Origin: Cellulomonas dongxiuzhuiae
GTDB lineage: Bacteria > Actinomycetota > Actinomycetes > Actinomycetales > Cellulomonadaceae
NCBI RefSeq assembly: GCF_018623035.1
Contig: NZ_CP076023.1
Span: 3,348,001-3,412,000 of the forward strand
Direction of reading: 5' to 3'
Length of the DNA: 64,000 nt
Positions within the stretch are counted from its first letter, which is position 1. The number at the start of each line of letters is the position of its first letter. Both the position numbers and the translations under genes were made by a program. Below the pieces are notes generated by a model. It had not been told where the DNA came from. It worked only from the letters and a program-made list of their open reading frames with translations, and made no database searches. Shown piece after piece: positions 8,949 through 18,153 of the stretch.

Positions 8949-10502
8949 TCAGGCGGTGGGGGTGTAGGTCACGCGCTCGACGTGGGCGACGGTGCTCGTC
9001 GGGGCGCCGTTGCTCGTCGCGTAGACGCCGAGCCACAGGCCCAGGAAGCCGCCGGTCGCGACGGTGTCGAGGTCCGTCGCGAGGGCCGTGCCCACGACGA
9101 CGGGCTCGCTGTCGCCCGCACCGACGACGAGCTCGAGGTCCGCGCCGCGCGCGCGCACGGACAGCGTGAGCGGCGCACCGGCGGCGACCGCCGCCTCACC
9201 CAGCACGCGGTCCTCGTCGCGCTGCCGGTGCACGACCCGCGCCCGCAGGCCGTCGCCGTCGGGCGTGACCGCGAGACGCACGTGGTCCTTCTCGGACTGC
9301 CGCACGACCACACCGACCTCCTCGCCGGCGGCGAGGTCCACGGCGACGCGCGCCACGAGGTCGGCGTCCTGGTGCTGCAGCCGCAGGCCCAGGAACGCGG
9401 CGACGTCGACGTCCGCGAGCGTCGCGGGACGCAGCGGCAGGTCCCAGCCCTCGCCGGCAGGCGTGGCGACCTCGCTGGGCAGCGCGCGCACGGCCGTCCA
9501 GCGCGGGTCGTCCGCCGGCACCGTCCCGGACGCGAGCCCCTGGAGGGGCCCGCGTGCGGGACCCGTCGCGAACGGCACCTCGACCTCGTCCGGGACCTTG
9601 CCGACGCCCGGTGCGAAGACCGGCCAGCCGTCCTCCCAGACCACGGGGACGAGGAACGTCTCGCGGCCCAGCGGGTAGTGGTAGCCGCCGTAGGTGCGCA
9701 TGGCGAGCAGCACGGCCCACCAGCTGCCGTCGGCCGCCTCGACGAGGTCGGCGTGCCCGGCCCCGACGACCGGGTGCTGACGGCCCAGGTGCCGGTGCGT
9801 GAGGATCGGGTTGCCGCGGGTCCCGGTGTACGGCCCGGTCACGACCTCCGCCTGCGCGATGCTCTCGGCGTGGTGGAACTCGGTGCCGGCCTCGGCCGCC
9901 ATCAGGTAGTACGTGCCGTCGACCTTGTAGAGGTGCGGCGCCTCGGCCCAGACGGCGCCCTTGACGGCACCGGACCACACCACGTGCTCGGGCCCCGTGA
10001 GCTTCTTGGTCTCGGGGTCGAGCTCGCGGATCCACACCTCGGTCTGGTGGAACCACTCGGGCTCGAGCGCCAGACGCGTGCCGTGCACCCAGATGCGGCC
10101 GTCGTCGTCGAAGAAGATCGACGGGTCGATGCCGTCCGCGTCGAGCCACATCGGGTCGGACCACGGGCCGGCCGGGTCCGTGGCCGTCATGAGGAAGTTG
10201 CCGCCCGGGTTGCCGTGCGGCTGGCCGACGAGCGTGCAGATGACCCAGAACAGCCCGTCGTGGTGACGGATCGTCGGCGCGTACAACCCGCCGGACGACG
10301 CGATGCCGGTGTAGTCCAGCTGACCGGGCCGGTCCACGACGTGCCCGATCTGCTCCCACGTCACCAGGTCGCGGCTGTGCAGGACCGGCAGGCCCGGGAG
10401 GTACTCGAACGTCGAGGTGACGAGGTAGTAGTCGTCGCCCACCCGGCAGATCGACGGGTCGGGGTAGCACCCCGGCAGGATGGGGTTGTTCACGGTGCTC
10501 AT
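8949..10502 (-). CDS. Glycoside hydrolase family 43, beta-xylosidase/alpha-arabinofuranosidase type
   Basis: 517 residues. Five-bladed propeller catalytic domain followed by a ~200-residue beta-sandwich (from about residue 310), the two-domain form typical of GH43 xylosidases. The catalytic base Asp is in GCYPDPSICR, the pKa-modulating Asp in GIDPSIFF and the acid Glu in AEAPHLY. No signal peptide, so it acts on imported oligosaccharides in the cytosol. The start ATG 10502 overlaps the GH3 stop (10499-10502). It is the last gene of the sugar operon and ends at a strong terminator. Specificity for xylo- versus arabino-oligosaccharides is not decidable by eye. Confidence 0.92.
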   Translation of the reverse strand: MSTVNNPILPGCYPDPSICRVGDDYYLVTSTFEYLPGLPVLHSRDLVTWEQIGHVVDRPGQLDYTGIASSGGLYAPTIRHHDGLFWVICTLVGQPHGNPGGNFLMTATDPAGPWSDPMWLDADGIDPSIFFDDDGRIWVHGTRLALEPEWFHQTEVWIRELDPETKKLTGPEHVVWSGAVKGAVWAEAPHLYKVDGTYYLMAAEAGTEFHHAESIAQAEVVTGPYTGTRGNPILTHRHLGRQHPVVGAGHADLVEAADGSWWAVLLAMRTYGGYHYPLGRETFLVPVVWEDGWPVFAPGVGKVPDEVEVPFATGPARGPLQGLASGTVPADDPRWTAVRALPSEVATPAGEGWDLPLRPATLADVDVAAFLGLRLQHQDADLVARVAVDLAAGEEVGVVVRQSEKDHVRLAVTPDGDGLRARVVHRQRDEDRVLGEAAVAAGAPLTLSVRARGADLELVVGAGDSEPVVVGTALATDLDTVATGGFLGLWLGVYATSNGAPTSTVAHVERVTYTPTA

Positions 10503-12928
10503 GCGTCGTTGACCTCCACGTCGACGATCCGCCGGTCTTCGGCGGTGATCTCGTGCACGGCGCCCGTGACCTGCAGCACCGCGTGCGGCGTACTCTGCCC
10601 CGGCACCGTGTGCCGCGTCATCTCGCGCGCGCTGGCGATGGCCCCGCCGGTGGCGTCCACCACGGTGGCCGGGTCGGTGACCGCGGCGTGCGACGCGACC
10701 CAGACCTGCACCTCGCCCGGCTCGACGACCCGCACGAGGCGGCGGTCGACCAGCGCCACGCGCGTCGTCGGGACCTGGAACGTCACGCGGCGCGACTGCC
10801 CGGGCGCGAGCTCGACCCGGGCGTACCCGAGCAGCTGCACCACGGGCCGCACGACGGACGCGACGACGTCGCGCCCGTAGAGCTGCACGACGTCCGCACC
10901 GGCGACGTCACCCGTGTTGGTGACGGTCACGGCCGCGGTGAAGACGCCCGCGGAGTCCACCGTCGGGTCCACCTGCAGGTCGTCGTACGCGAACGTGGTG
11001 TACGCCAGGCCGAAGCCGAAGGGCCGCACGGGCGTCGGGTCCGTCGACGTGACGTCGGACGGGCCGCCGAGGACGGGGTGCAGGTAGCGGAACGGCTGCG
11101 CACCCGCGGCGCGCGGCAGCGAGACGGGCAACCGGCCCGACGGGTTCGCGACGCCGGTCAGCAGGTCCGCGATCGCGTCGCCGCCGCCCTCGCCGGGGAA
11201 GAACGCCTGCAGCACCGCGGCAGGACGCGGACCCTCGCCGTCCAGGGCCCAGCCGATCGCGTAGGGACGGCCCGTGAGCAGCACCATGACGACGGGCGTC
11301 CCCGTGGCGACGAGCGCCTCGACGAGCCGGCGCTGCACGCCGGGCAGCTCGAGCGACTGGACGTCGTTGCCCTCGCCGACCGTGCCGCGGCCGAACAGCC
11401 CGGCCTGGTCGCCCACGACGACGACGGCGACGTCGGCGTCGGCAGCGGCCGCCACGGCCGCCGCGAACCCGGACTCGTCGTCGCCCTCGACCGTGCAGCC
11501 CTCCGCGAACGTGACGTCGGGGAGCGCCGCCGCGAGCGCCTCGTGGACGCTACGGATCTCGAAGCCGAGCGGCAGGTCGGGGTGGTGCGCCAGCACGTGG
11601 TTGGCGAACGAGTAGCAGCCCATCAGCGCCTCGGGACGCGCGGCGTTGGGTCCGACGACGGCGACGCGCCGCGGCTGCGCGAGCGGCAGGACGCCGTCGT
11701 TCGAGAGCAGCACGACCGACTCCTCGGCGAGCCGGCGCGCGAGCTCACGGTGGCGCGGGGAGTCCAGGTCGACGTGCGTCGGCGGCTCGTCCTCGAACGC
11801 CTCGGGGTCGAGCAGGCCCAGCTCCTCCTTCTGCGCGAGCGCACGCAGCACGGCGCGGTCGACGAGGGCCTCGTCGGTCAGGCCGGCACGGATCCGCGCG
11901 GCCAGCGGCTCGAGGAACGCGTCGCCCGTGGGCAGCTCGATGTCGAGCCCGGCGGCGAGCGCCAGCGCGGCCGCCTCGCCGCGGTCGGCGGCCACACCGT
12001 GCATGACCTGGAGGAACGCGACCGCGAAGTAGTCGGCCACGACGACGCCGTCGAAGCCCCACTCGGTGCGCAGGACGTCGGTGAGGTAGTGCGGGTCCGC
12101 CGCGACCGGGACGCCGTCGACGTCCGCGTACGAGTTCATCACCGAGCGGACGCCGCCGTCGCGCACCGCCATCTCGAACGGCGGCAGGTAGATCTCGGCC
12201 AGCTCGCGCGGGCCGGCGTGCACGGGCGCGTGGTTGCGGCCCGCGGCGGACGCGGAGTACCCGACGAAGTGCTTGAGCGTGGCGTGGACGCCGGCCTCCT
12301 GCAGGCCCCGCACGTACGCCGTGCCGACGGTCCCGACGAGGTACGGGTCCTCCCCGATGCACTCGTCGACGCGGCCCCAGCGCGGGTCGCCGACGACGTC
12401 GAGGACGGGCGCCAGGCCCTGGTGGATGCCGAGCTCGCGCATCGAGTCGCCGATGGCGCGGGCTGCCGCGTGCACCAGCTCGGGGTCGAACGACGCGCCC
12501 CACGCCAGCGGCGTCGGGTAGCTCGCCGCCTGCCACGCCGCGAGGCCGGTGAGGCACTCCTCGTGCACGAGGGCCGGGATGCCCAGGCGCGTCTCCCTCT
12601 TGAGCCGGCGCTGCTCGGCCCAGAGCCAGGCGGCCCGCTCGGCGGGCTCCACCGGGCGCGTCCCGTAGACGCGGGTGTAGTGGCCGAGGCCGTGGCGCGT
12701 GATCTCGGCGAGCTGGCCGGGGTCCTTCTGCCCCGAGGCCATCTCGGACTGCATGGGGGCGACCGTGCCGTTCTGGTCGAGCCAGTAGCCGACGAGCTGG
12801 GCGAGCTTCTCCTCCAGCGTCATCCGCGCGTGCAGGTCCCGCACGCGCTCGGAGACGAGGGGCATGGCAGGGGGGACGGCAGCGGCCCGCACGACGTCGT
12901 GCGTGGCGGTGCCGGGTGTGTCGGACAC
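10499..12928 (-). CDS. Glycoside hydrolase family 3, beta-glucosidase/beta-xylosidase type
   Basis: 809 residues starting at GTG 12928 with GAAGGAG upstream. Order: N-terminal TIM-barrel GH3 domain (MTLEEKLAQLVGYW to about residue 350; nucleophile Asp in FDGVVVADYFAV), alpha/beta sandwich C-terminal domain (ESVVLLSNDGVLPL, AVVGPNA), then a fibronectin-III-like domain (TVTNTGDVAGADVVQLYG). No signal peptide, hence a cytosolic exo-glycosidase for imported oligosaccharides. It is coupled to GH43 by an ATGA overlap. An 84-bp gap with a hairpin separates it from the permease genes. Confidence 0.93.
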   Translation of the reverse strand: MSDTPGTATHDVVRAAAVPPAMPLVSERVRDLHARMTLEEKLAQLVGYWLDQNGTVAPMQSEMASGQKDPGQLAEITRHGLGHYTRVYGTRPVEPAERAAWLWAEQRRLKRETRLGIPALVHEECLTGLAAWQAASYPTPLAWGASFDPELVHAAARAIGDSMRELGIHQGLAPVLDVVGDPRWGRVDECIGEDPYLVGTVGTAYVRGLQEAGVHATLKHFVGYSASAAGRNHAPVHAGPRELAEIYLPPFEMAVRDGGVRSVMNSYADVDGVPVAADPHYLTDVLRTEWGFDGVVVADYFAVAFLQVMHGVAADRGEAAALALAAGLDIELPTGDAFLEPLAARIRAGLTDEALVDRAVLRALAQKEELGLLDPEAFEDEPPTHVDLDSPRHRELARRLAEESVVLLSNDGVLPLAQPRRVAVVGPNAARPEALMGCYSFANHVLAHHPDLPLGFEIRSVHEALAAALPDVTFAEGCTVEGDDESGFAAAVAAAADADVAVVVVGDQAGLFGRGTVGEGNDVQSLELPGVQRRLVEALVATGTPVVMVLLTGRPYAIGWALDGEGPRPAAVLQAFFPGEGGGDAIADLLTGVANPSGRLPVSLPRAAGAQPFRYLHPVLGGPSDVTSTDPTPVRPFGFGLAYTTFAYDDLQVDPTVDSAGVFTAAVTVTNTGDVAGADVVQLYGRDVVASVVRPVVQLLGYARVELAPGQSRRVTFQVPTTRVALVDRRLVRVVEPGEVQVWVASHAAVTDPATVVDATGGAIASAREMTRHTVPGQSTPHAVLQVTGAVHEITAEDRRIVDVEVNDA

Positions 12929-12969
12929 GAGGGTGGTGCTCCTTCAGGGGTGGCGAGGTGGTACAGGAC

Positions 12970-13000
12970 GCGGCCGCCCGGGACGTGCCCGGACGGCCGC
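12970..13000 (-). terminator. Intra-operon hairpin between permease and GH3
   Basis: GCGGCCG ... CGGCCGC arms with inner CCGGG/CCCGG pairing lie in the gap between the permease stop and the GH3 start. It may lower enzyme expression relative to the transporter or protect its mRNA end; a full stop of transcription is not certain since GH3 and GH43 follow in the same direction. Confidence 0.45.
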
Positions 13001-13012
13001 GCGAAGGCTCCG

Positions 13013-13894
13013 TCAGCCCTTGACGGCGCCGGTGAGACCGCCGACGATCCGTCGCTCGAAGAGCGAGAAGAAGATCAGCGCCGGGATCATCGACAGCGAC
13101 GTGAACGCCAGCACCCGGGCGGTGTCGACCGAGTACTGCGAGGCGAACGACTGCACGCCGAGCGGCAGCGTGTACATCATCTCGTCGTTGAGGATGAACA
13201 GGGGCAGCATGTAGCTGTTCCAGCTCGCGACGAAGGCGAGGATCCCGACCGTCACGACGCCCGGGATCGACAGCGGGACGACCATGCGGAAGAAGAACCC
13301 GAGACGGCTCGCGCCGTCGATCGACGCGGCCTCCTCCAGCTCCTTGGGGATCGCCCGCAGGAACGGCACGAGGATGATGATCGTGGTCGGCAGGGCGAAC
13401 GCGATCTGCGGGAGGATGATCCCCGCGAGCGAGTTCATGAGCCCGAGGTTCTTGATGAGGATGTACAGCGGCGTGATCGCCACCGTCATCGGGAACATCA
13501 GGCCCGCCGCGAACAGCGAGTACATCGCGGGCTGCGCCTTGAAGTCGTACCGCGCGAGCACGAAGCTCGCCATGACCCCGAGGATGACCACGCCGACCGT
13601 GGTCGCGATGGCGCAGATCGCGGAGTTCGCGGCCTGCTGCCAGAAGATCGAGCTGTTGAGCACCGACGAGTAGTTGCCCCACTCCCAGGTGCTGGGGAAG
13701 CCCGACGGGTCCATGGTGATCTGCGAGTTGGTCCGCAGGCCCCCGAGGATGATGAACGCCACGGGGCCGATGCACACCCCCACGAGCAGCCACGCGACGA
13801 CGTACACCAGCGGGTTGACCCGCTCGAGCTTGCTCTTGCGCCTCGTCGGCGTCTGCGTCGGTGCCGGGGTTGCCTGGACGGCGATGGCAGCCAT
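13013..13894 (-). CDS. Sugar ABC transporter permease, MalG-type
   Basis: 293 residues, start ATG 13894 overlapping the stop of the partner permease (TGATG). Six predicted spans, starting VYVVAWLLVGVCIGPVAF. The EAA loop reads ELEEAASIDGASRLGFFFR, diagnostic for CUT1 carbohydrate importers. It pairs with the 13894-14910 permease. No ATPase gene is in this operon; CUT1 systems in actinobacteria usually share a single MsiK-like ATPase encoded elsewhere. Confidence 0.92.
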   Translation of the reverse strand: MAAIAVQATPAPTQTPTRRKSKLERVNPLVYVVAWLLVGVCIGPVAFIILGGLRTNSQITMDPSGFPSTWEWGNYSSVLNSSIFWQQAANSAICAIATTVGVVILGVMASFVLARYDFKAQPAMYSLFAAGLMFPMTVAITPLYILIKNLGLMNSLAGIILPQIAFALPTTIIILVPFLRAIPKELEEAASIDGASRLGFFFRMVVPLSIPGVVTVGILAFVASWNSYMLPLFILNDEMMYTLPLGVQSFASQYSVDTARVLAFTSLSMIPALIFFSLFERRIVGGLTGAVKG

Positions 13895-14910
13895 CACTTC
13901 TTCCCTCCCGTGAGCGCGCCCTCGGTGTCGCGGCGGAGCACGAAGCGCTGGTAGGTCAGCGCGATGACCAGCGAGATGATGAACAGGACGACGGCGACGG
14001 CGTTGCCGAAGCCGTAGTTCCCGGCGTTGCGCCCGTTGAGGACCATGTAGGTGGCCATCGTCGAGGTGCCGGCCGTGGCGGACACGTACTGACCCCAGAT
14101 GATGTAGACGAGGTCGAACAGCTGCAGCGAGCCGATGATCGACAGGAACGCCCAGATCCGCACCGTCGGGCCGAGCAGGGGCAGCGTGATGCGGCGCTGC
14201 GCCTGCCAGTAGGTCGCGCCGTCGATCGCGGCGGCCTCGTGCAGCTCCTCGGGGATCGACTGCAGACCCGCGAGGAACAGGATGACCGCGAAGCCCACGT
14301 ACTTCCACGTGATGATGAGCATCAGCGACCAGATCGCGACGTCGGGGTCGGACAGCCAGTCGACCGCCCAGCCCTCGAGCCCGATCTTCTCCAGGAAGCC
14401 GTTGACGGCGCCCGTGGTCTGGAGCATCAGGCTCCAGCCGGTACCGACGATGACCTCGGAGACGACGTAGGGCACGAAGATGAGCACGCGGATCAGCGAG
14501 CGTCCGCGGATCTTGCGGTTCAGCAGCAGCGCGAGGATCACCGCCGCGGGGCCCTGCATGACCAGCGACATCACGACGATGAAGCCGTTGTGCAGCAGCG
14601 CCTCGTGGAACGTCGTGTCCTGCAGGATCGTGACGTAGTTCTCGAGCCCGACGAAGTCGGTGGGAGCGCCGTAGCCCTTCCACTTGAAGAAGCCGTAGTA
14701 CGCCGCCATGACCACGGGGAAGATCACGAAGGCGACGAACATGATGATGGCCGGGCCCGCGAGGAGTGCGATCTCGGCGTGCTTGCGCCAGTCGGTCCGC
14801 CGGGTCCGGCGGACCGGGGACGGTGCCGTCGTGGCACCGTCCCCGATCGCCGAGCGTCCCGCGGGCGACGGCGTCGTGGCGAGCGCGTTCTCGCCCTGGG
14901 AGTCGCTCAT
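13894..14910 (-). CDS. Sugar ABC transporter permease, MalF-type
   Basis: 338 residues from ATG 14910; AAGGAG of its ribosome-binding site lies within the end of the binding-protein gene, 9 bp upstream. About 45 hydrophilic residues precede the first span (IALLAGPAIIMFVAFVIFP). The coupling loop is ELHEAAAIDGATYWQAQRR. It forms the heterodimeric channel with the MalG-type protein. Likely substrate is a xylan- or glucan-derived oligosaccharide, inferred from the GH3 and GH43 genes. Confidence 0.92.
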   Translation of the reverse strand: MSDSQGENALATTPSPAGRSAIGDGATTAPSPVRRTRRTDWRKHAEIALLAGPAIIMFVAFVIFPVVMAAYYGFFKWKGYGAPTDFVGLENYVTILQDTTFHEALLHNGFIVVMSLVMQGPAAVILALLLNRKIRGRSLIRVLIFVPYVVSEVIVGTGWSLMLQTTGAVNGFLEKIGLEGWAVDWLSDPDVAIWSLMLIITWKYVGFAVILFLAGLQSIPEELHEAAAIDGATYWQAQRRITLPLLGPTVRIWAFLSIIGSLQLFDLVYIIWGQYVSATAGTSTMATYMVLNGRNAGNYGFGNAVAVVLFIISLVIALTYQRFVLRRDTEGALTGGKK

Positions 14911-14918
14911 GTCGGTCG

Positions 14919-16214
14919 TTACTCCTTGGCTGCCGCGGCCTTGACCGTGGCGACGATGCTGTCGGCGTCGCCGCTGCCCGCGAGCATCTCGACGACGGCG
15001 GTGTTCAGGGCGTTGCCGACGTTCTGGCCGAGCAGCGTGTCGAGCCACACGCTCACGTAGGCGGCGTCGTTGTAGGACGCGAGCACGTCCTGCAGAGCGG
15101 GGTCCGTGACGGCGGCCTGGGCGTCCTTGGACGCCGGGATCGTCACGAACGCCTCGGCGTAGCCCTCCTGGTGCTCCTGCTCCATGTAGAAGTTCAGGAA
15201 GTCGGCGCACTCCTTGGGGGCGTCCGCGTGGCAGGCGTAGCCGTCCACGCCACCCATCATGGCCGTCGGGTCACCCTCGCCACCGTCGACCGCCGGGAAG
15301 GGGAACCAGCCGAGGTCGGCCAGGGGCTCGCCGTCCGGCGTCAGACCGGCGATGACGCCCGGGTTCCACGCACCCATGAGCTCCATCGCGGCCTCGTGGT
15401 TGGCCAGCAGACCGGCCGAGGATCCGGCACCCTGCTGCGCCGTCGTGGTGAGGAAGCCGTTGTTGAACGGCTCGACCTCGGCGAAGTCGGCGTACGCCTG
15501 ACCCGCCTCGAGCCAGCACGGGTCGTCGAACGTCATCTCGGCGGCCGAGTCGTTGATGGCCTCCTGCGTGCAGGCGCGCAGCGCGAAGAAGTAGTACCAG
15601 TGCGCGGCGGGCCACGCGTCCTTCCCACCCAGGGCGATGGGCTGGATGTCCGCGGCCTTGAGCTGGGCGACGACGTCCTCGAGCTCGGCCATCGTCGTCG
15701 GCGTCTGCGTGATGCCGGCCTGCGCGAACAGGTCCTTGCTGTACCAGATGCCGCCGGGCAGCACCGCGGTGGGCATGCCGTAGACCTTGCCGTCCACCGC
15801 GAAGGCGTCGAGCGCGCCGCCGACGGCGTCGCGCACCTCGTCGGAGATCCTGTCGGTGAGGTCCATGGCCTGACCGGCCTCGACGATGTCGGCCAGCTTG
15901 CCGCCGCCACGCGCCATGAAGATGTCCGGCCCGTCACCCGAGTTCAGGGCGGTCTGGAGCTTGCCGTCCATGTCCTCGTTCTGGACGGACTGGACGTCGA
16001 TCGTGACGTTCGGGTTGGCGTCCTCGAACGCGGCGACCGTCTTCTCCCAGTACGCCTTGCCGTCACCGGTGGTCGAGTTGTGCCAGAACGTCAGCTCGAC
16101 CGAGCCGTCGGCGCTGCCGCCGGCGCTACCGCTGTCCGCACCGCCGCAGGCGGCCAGCGCCAGCGCGCCCATCAGCACCACGGTGGATGCCGCGATGGTC
16201 TTCTTTACCCTCAT
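14919..16214 (-). CDS. Sugar ABC transporter substrate-binding lipoprotein, copy 1
   Basis: 431 residues with an LAAC lipobox (Cys23). Family 1 binding protein: VELTFWHNSTTGDGKAYW at the start, LQTALNSGDGPDIFMARGGG, PTAVLPGGIWYSKDLF, and NPGVIAGLTPDGEPL. It directly precedes the two permease genes (9 bp gap) and is the operon's main receptor. A paralogue at 16597-17883 is nearly collinear over its whole length. Two internal Cys (RACTQEA and DDPCW) are conserved in both copies and may form a disulfide. The long 5' leader is also shared with the paralogue. Confidence 0.93.
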   Translation of the reverse strand: MRVKKTIAASTVVLMGALALAACGGADSGSAGGSADGSVELTFWHNSTTGDGKAYWEKTVAAFEDANPNVTIDVQSVQNEDMDGKLQTALNSGDGPDIFMARGGGKLADIVEAGQAMDLTDRISDEVRDAVGGALDAFAVDGKVYGMPTAVLPGGIWYSKDLFAQAGITQTPTTMAELEDVVAQLKAADIQPIALGGKDAWPAAHWYYFFALRACTQEAINDSAAEMTFDDPCWLEAGQAYADFAEVEPFNNGFLTTTAQQGAGSSAGLLANHEAAMELMGAWNPGVIAGLTPDGEPLADLGWFPFPAVDGGEGDPTAMMGGVDGYACHADAPKECADFLNFYMEQEHQEGYAEAFVTIPASKDAQAAVTDPALQDVLASYNDAAYVSVWLDTLLGQNVGNALNTAVVEMLAGSGDADSIVATVKAAAAKE

Positions 16215-16372
16215 CGGTCGTGTCCTCTTCGTTGAGCCTCACGGGGCCCGGGCGTCGCTGACGCCCGTGGAGCCACCGGGACCGCCGCGTCGCGTCCCGC
16301 CGCCGGAAGACGGACGACGTCACCCCTTCGGACGCTTGCCAGCACTCCCCCCGTCGTGCGGGGTGGCCGTTT

Positions 16373-16428
16373 CCGACTGTCGCAGGCGCCCGAATGTAAC
16401 GTCAAACTGCGATCGATAACGATATCGA
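16373..16428 (-). promoter_or_regulatory. Promoter and LacI-like operator of binding protein copy 1
   Basis: The 382-bp gap 16215-16596 contains no gene. On the minus strand it holds TTTGACGTTACATTCGGG followed by GCGACAGTCGG, a block repeated upstream of the paralogue. Just upstream at 16413-16428 is TCGATAACGATATCGA, palindromic at 14 of 16 positions, the size and symmetry of a LacI-family operator. The leader of about 150 nt also shares CGTCACCCC-TCGGACG with the paralogue. Promoter hexamers cannot be fixed by eye. Confidence 0.5.
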
Positions 16429-16596
16429 AACCTGCCCGACAGGTCCGGACAATCAGCCCGAAGCCCCCCGGCGCCCGCGCGTCCCGGTTGTGCACAGCGG
16501 ACGAGCGGGGCGGCGGCCCGCCGCGACCGTCCGACGACGTGCGCAGGGCTGCCGGTGACGCCGCGGGACGTCACCGGCCGCGCCCTGCGCCCCCCG

Positions 16597-17883
16597 CTAC
16601 TCCTTGGCCGCTGCGGCGTTGACCGTCGCGACGATGCTCGCCGCGTCACCCTGACCGGCCAGCATCTCGACGACCGCCGTGTTCAGCGCGTTGCCCACGT
16701 TCTGGCCGAACAGGGTGTCCAGCCACACCGACACGTACGCGGCGTCCTCGTAGGCCGCCAGGATCTCCTGCAGCGCGGGGTCGGTGACGGCGCCCAGCGC
16801 CTCCTTGCTCGCCGGGATCGACACGAACGCCTCGGCGAAGCCCTCCTGGTTGTCCTTCTCCAGCAGGAAGTTGAGGAACTCGGGGCACTCGGCGGGCGCG
16901 TCGACGTGGCAGCTCAGGCCGTCGATGCCGCCCATCATCGCGGTCGGGTCGCCCTGGCCCCCCTCCACCTCGGGGAACGGGAACCAGCCCAGGTCGGCCA
17001 GCGGCTCGCCGTCGGGCGTCAGACCGCCGATGACGCCCGGGTTCCAGGCACCCATGAGCTCCATCGCCGCCTGGTGGTTGGCGACGAGCCCGGCCGACGA
17101 GCCCGCGCCCTGCTGCGCCGTCGTCGACAGGAAGCCCTCGTTGAACGGCTCGAGGTCGGCGAACTGCGTGTACTGCTCGCCGGCCTCCGTCCAGCACGGG
17201 TCGTCGAAGCTGCGCTCGGTGGCCGCCGCCTCGACGGTCTCCTGCGAGCACGCGCGCAGCGCGAAGAAGTAGTACCAGTGGGCGGCGGGCCACGCGTCCT
17301 TGCCACCGAGCGCGATCGGCGCGATCCCGGCCGCCTTGAGCTTGGCGACCGCGTCCTCGAGCGCGGTCATCGTCGTGGGCAGGTCGGTGATGCCGGCCTG
17401 CGCGAACAGGTCCTTGCTGTAGAAGATGCCGCCGGGCAGCACGGCCGTCGGCATGCCGTAGACCTTGCCGTCGACGGTGAACGCCTCGACCGTCGTGCCC
17501 AGCGCGTCCCGCGTGGAGTCGTCGACCAGGTCGGTGAGGTCCATGACCTGCCCGGCCTCGGCGATGTCGGCGAGCTTGCCGCCGCCGCGCGCCATGAAGA
17601 CGTCCGGCGCGTCGCCCGAGTTCAGGGCGGTCTGCAGCTTGCCGTCCATGTCCTCGTTCTGGACCACCTGGAGCGTGATCTCGACACCGGGGTGCTCGGC
17701 CTCGAAGGCGTCCGCCATCTCCTGCTGGTAGGCCTTGCCGTCGTCGGTCGTCGAGTTGTGCCAGTAGGTCATCTGGACGGAACCGTCGTCCCCGCCCGAG
17801 TCGCCCGAACCTCCGCAGGCTGCCAGCGCCAGTGCGCCCATCACCACGGCGGTCGACGCCGCCAGCGTTCTCGTTGCCCTCAT
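16597..17883 (-). CDS. Sugar ABC transporter substrate-binding lipoprotein, copy 2
   Basis: 428 residues, LAAC lipobox with Cys23. Clearly a tandem duplicate of copy 1: same TYWHNSTT-GKAY beginning, LQTALNSGDAPDVFMARGGG, PTAVLPGGIFYSKDLFAQAG, KDAWPAAHWYYFFALRAC and the last 35 residues almost unchanged. Differences concentrate around residues 30-75 and 190-235, where ligand contacts could shift. It lies upstream of copy 1 on the same strand but has its own promoter region, and no permease follows it directly, so it may share the 13-15 kb permeases with a different or overlapping ligand range. Confidence 0.93.
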   Translation of the reverse strand: MRATRTLAASTAVVMGALALAACGGSGDSGGDDGSVQMTYWHNSTTDDGKAYQQEMADAFEAEHPGVEITLQVVQNEDMDGKLQTALNSGDAPDVFMARGGGKLADIAEAGQVMDLTDLVDDSTRDALGTTVEAFTVDGKVYGMPTAVLPGGIFYSKDLFAQAGITDLPTTMTALEDAVAKLKAAGIAPIALGGKDAWPAAHWYYFFALRACSQETVEAAATERSFDDPCWTEAGEQYTQFADLEPFNEGFLSTTAQQGAGSSAGLVANHQAAMELMGAWNPGVIGGLTPDGEPLADLGWFPFPEVEGGQGDPTAMMGGIDGLSCHVDAPAECPEFLNFLLEKDNQEGFAEAFVSIPASKEALGAVTDPALQEILAAYEDAAYVSVWLDTLFGQNVGNALNTAVVEMLAGQGDAASIVATVNAAAAKE

Positions 17884-18035
17884 CAGATCTGTCCTCTTCG
17901 TCGAGCCAGCTGATCCCAGGCGGCGCCTGGGTGCCCCCTGCCGTCAGGTGCGCCCGGCGGCTCGGTCCGCGGTGGACGTGCGGCGTCACCCCGTCGGACG
18001 ACAGCCGGACGCACCCGTGTCATCGGCAGCCGTGA

Positions 18036-18067
18036 CCGACTCTCGCATTCACCCGATGTATCGTCAA
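18036..18067 (-). promoter_or_regulatory. Promoter block of binding protein copy 2
   Basis: On the minus strand TTTGACGATACATCGGG followed by TGCGAGAGTCGG matches the block upstream of copy 1. The LacI-like palindrome of copy 1 is absent here, its place being taken by the clpC terminator, so the two copies may be regulated differently. Confidence 0.45.
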
Positions 18068-18092
18068 ACCCCCCAAAAGCACATGGCAGGCA

Positions 18093-18134
18093 CGACGAAG
18101 GCCCCGGTCCCTCGCGGGGCCGGGGCCTTCGTCG
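18093..18134 (-). terminator. clpC terminator
   Basis: A perfect 15-bp stem (CGACGAAGGCCCCGG and its complement) with a 12-nt loop starts 20 bp past the clpC stop codon. Confidence 0.85.
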
Positions 18135-18153
18135 GTGGTGCGGGGTCGTGCGG

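Noticed and set aside
10553-13954. 1133-residue plus-strand frame opposite GH3 and the permease
   Set aside because: Arg/Asp/His/Val-rich shadow spanning two well-supported genes.
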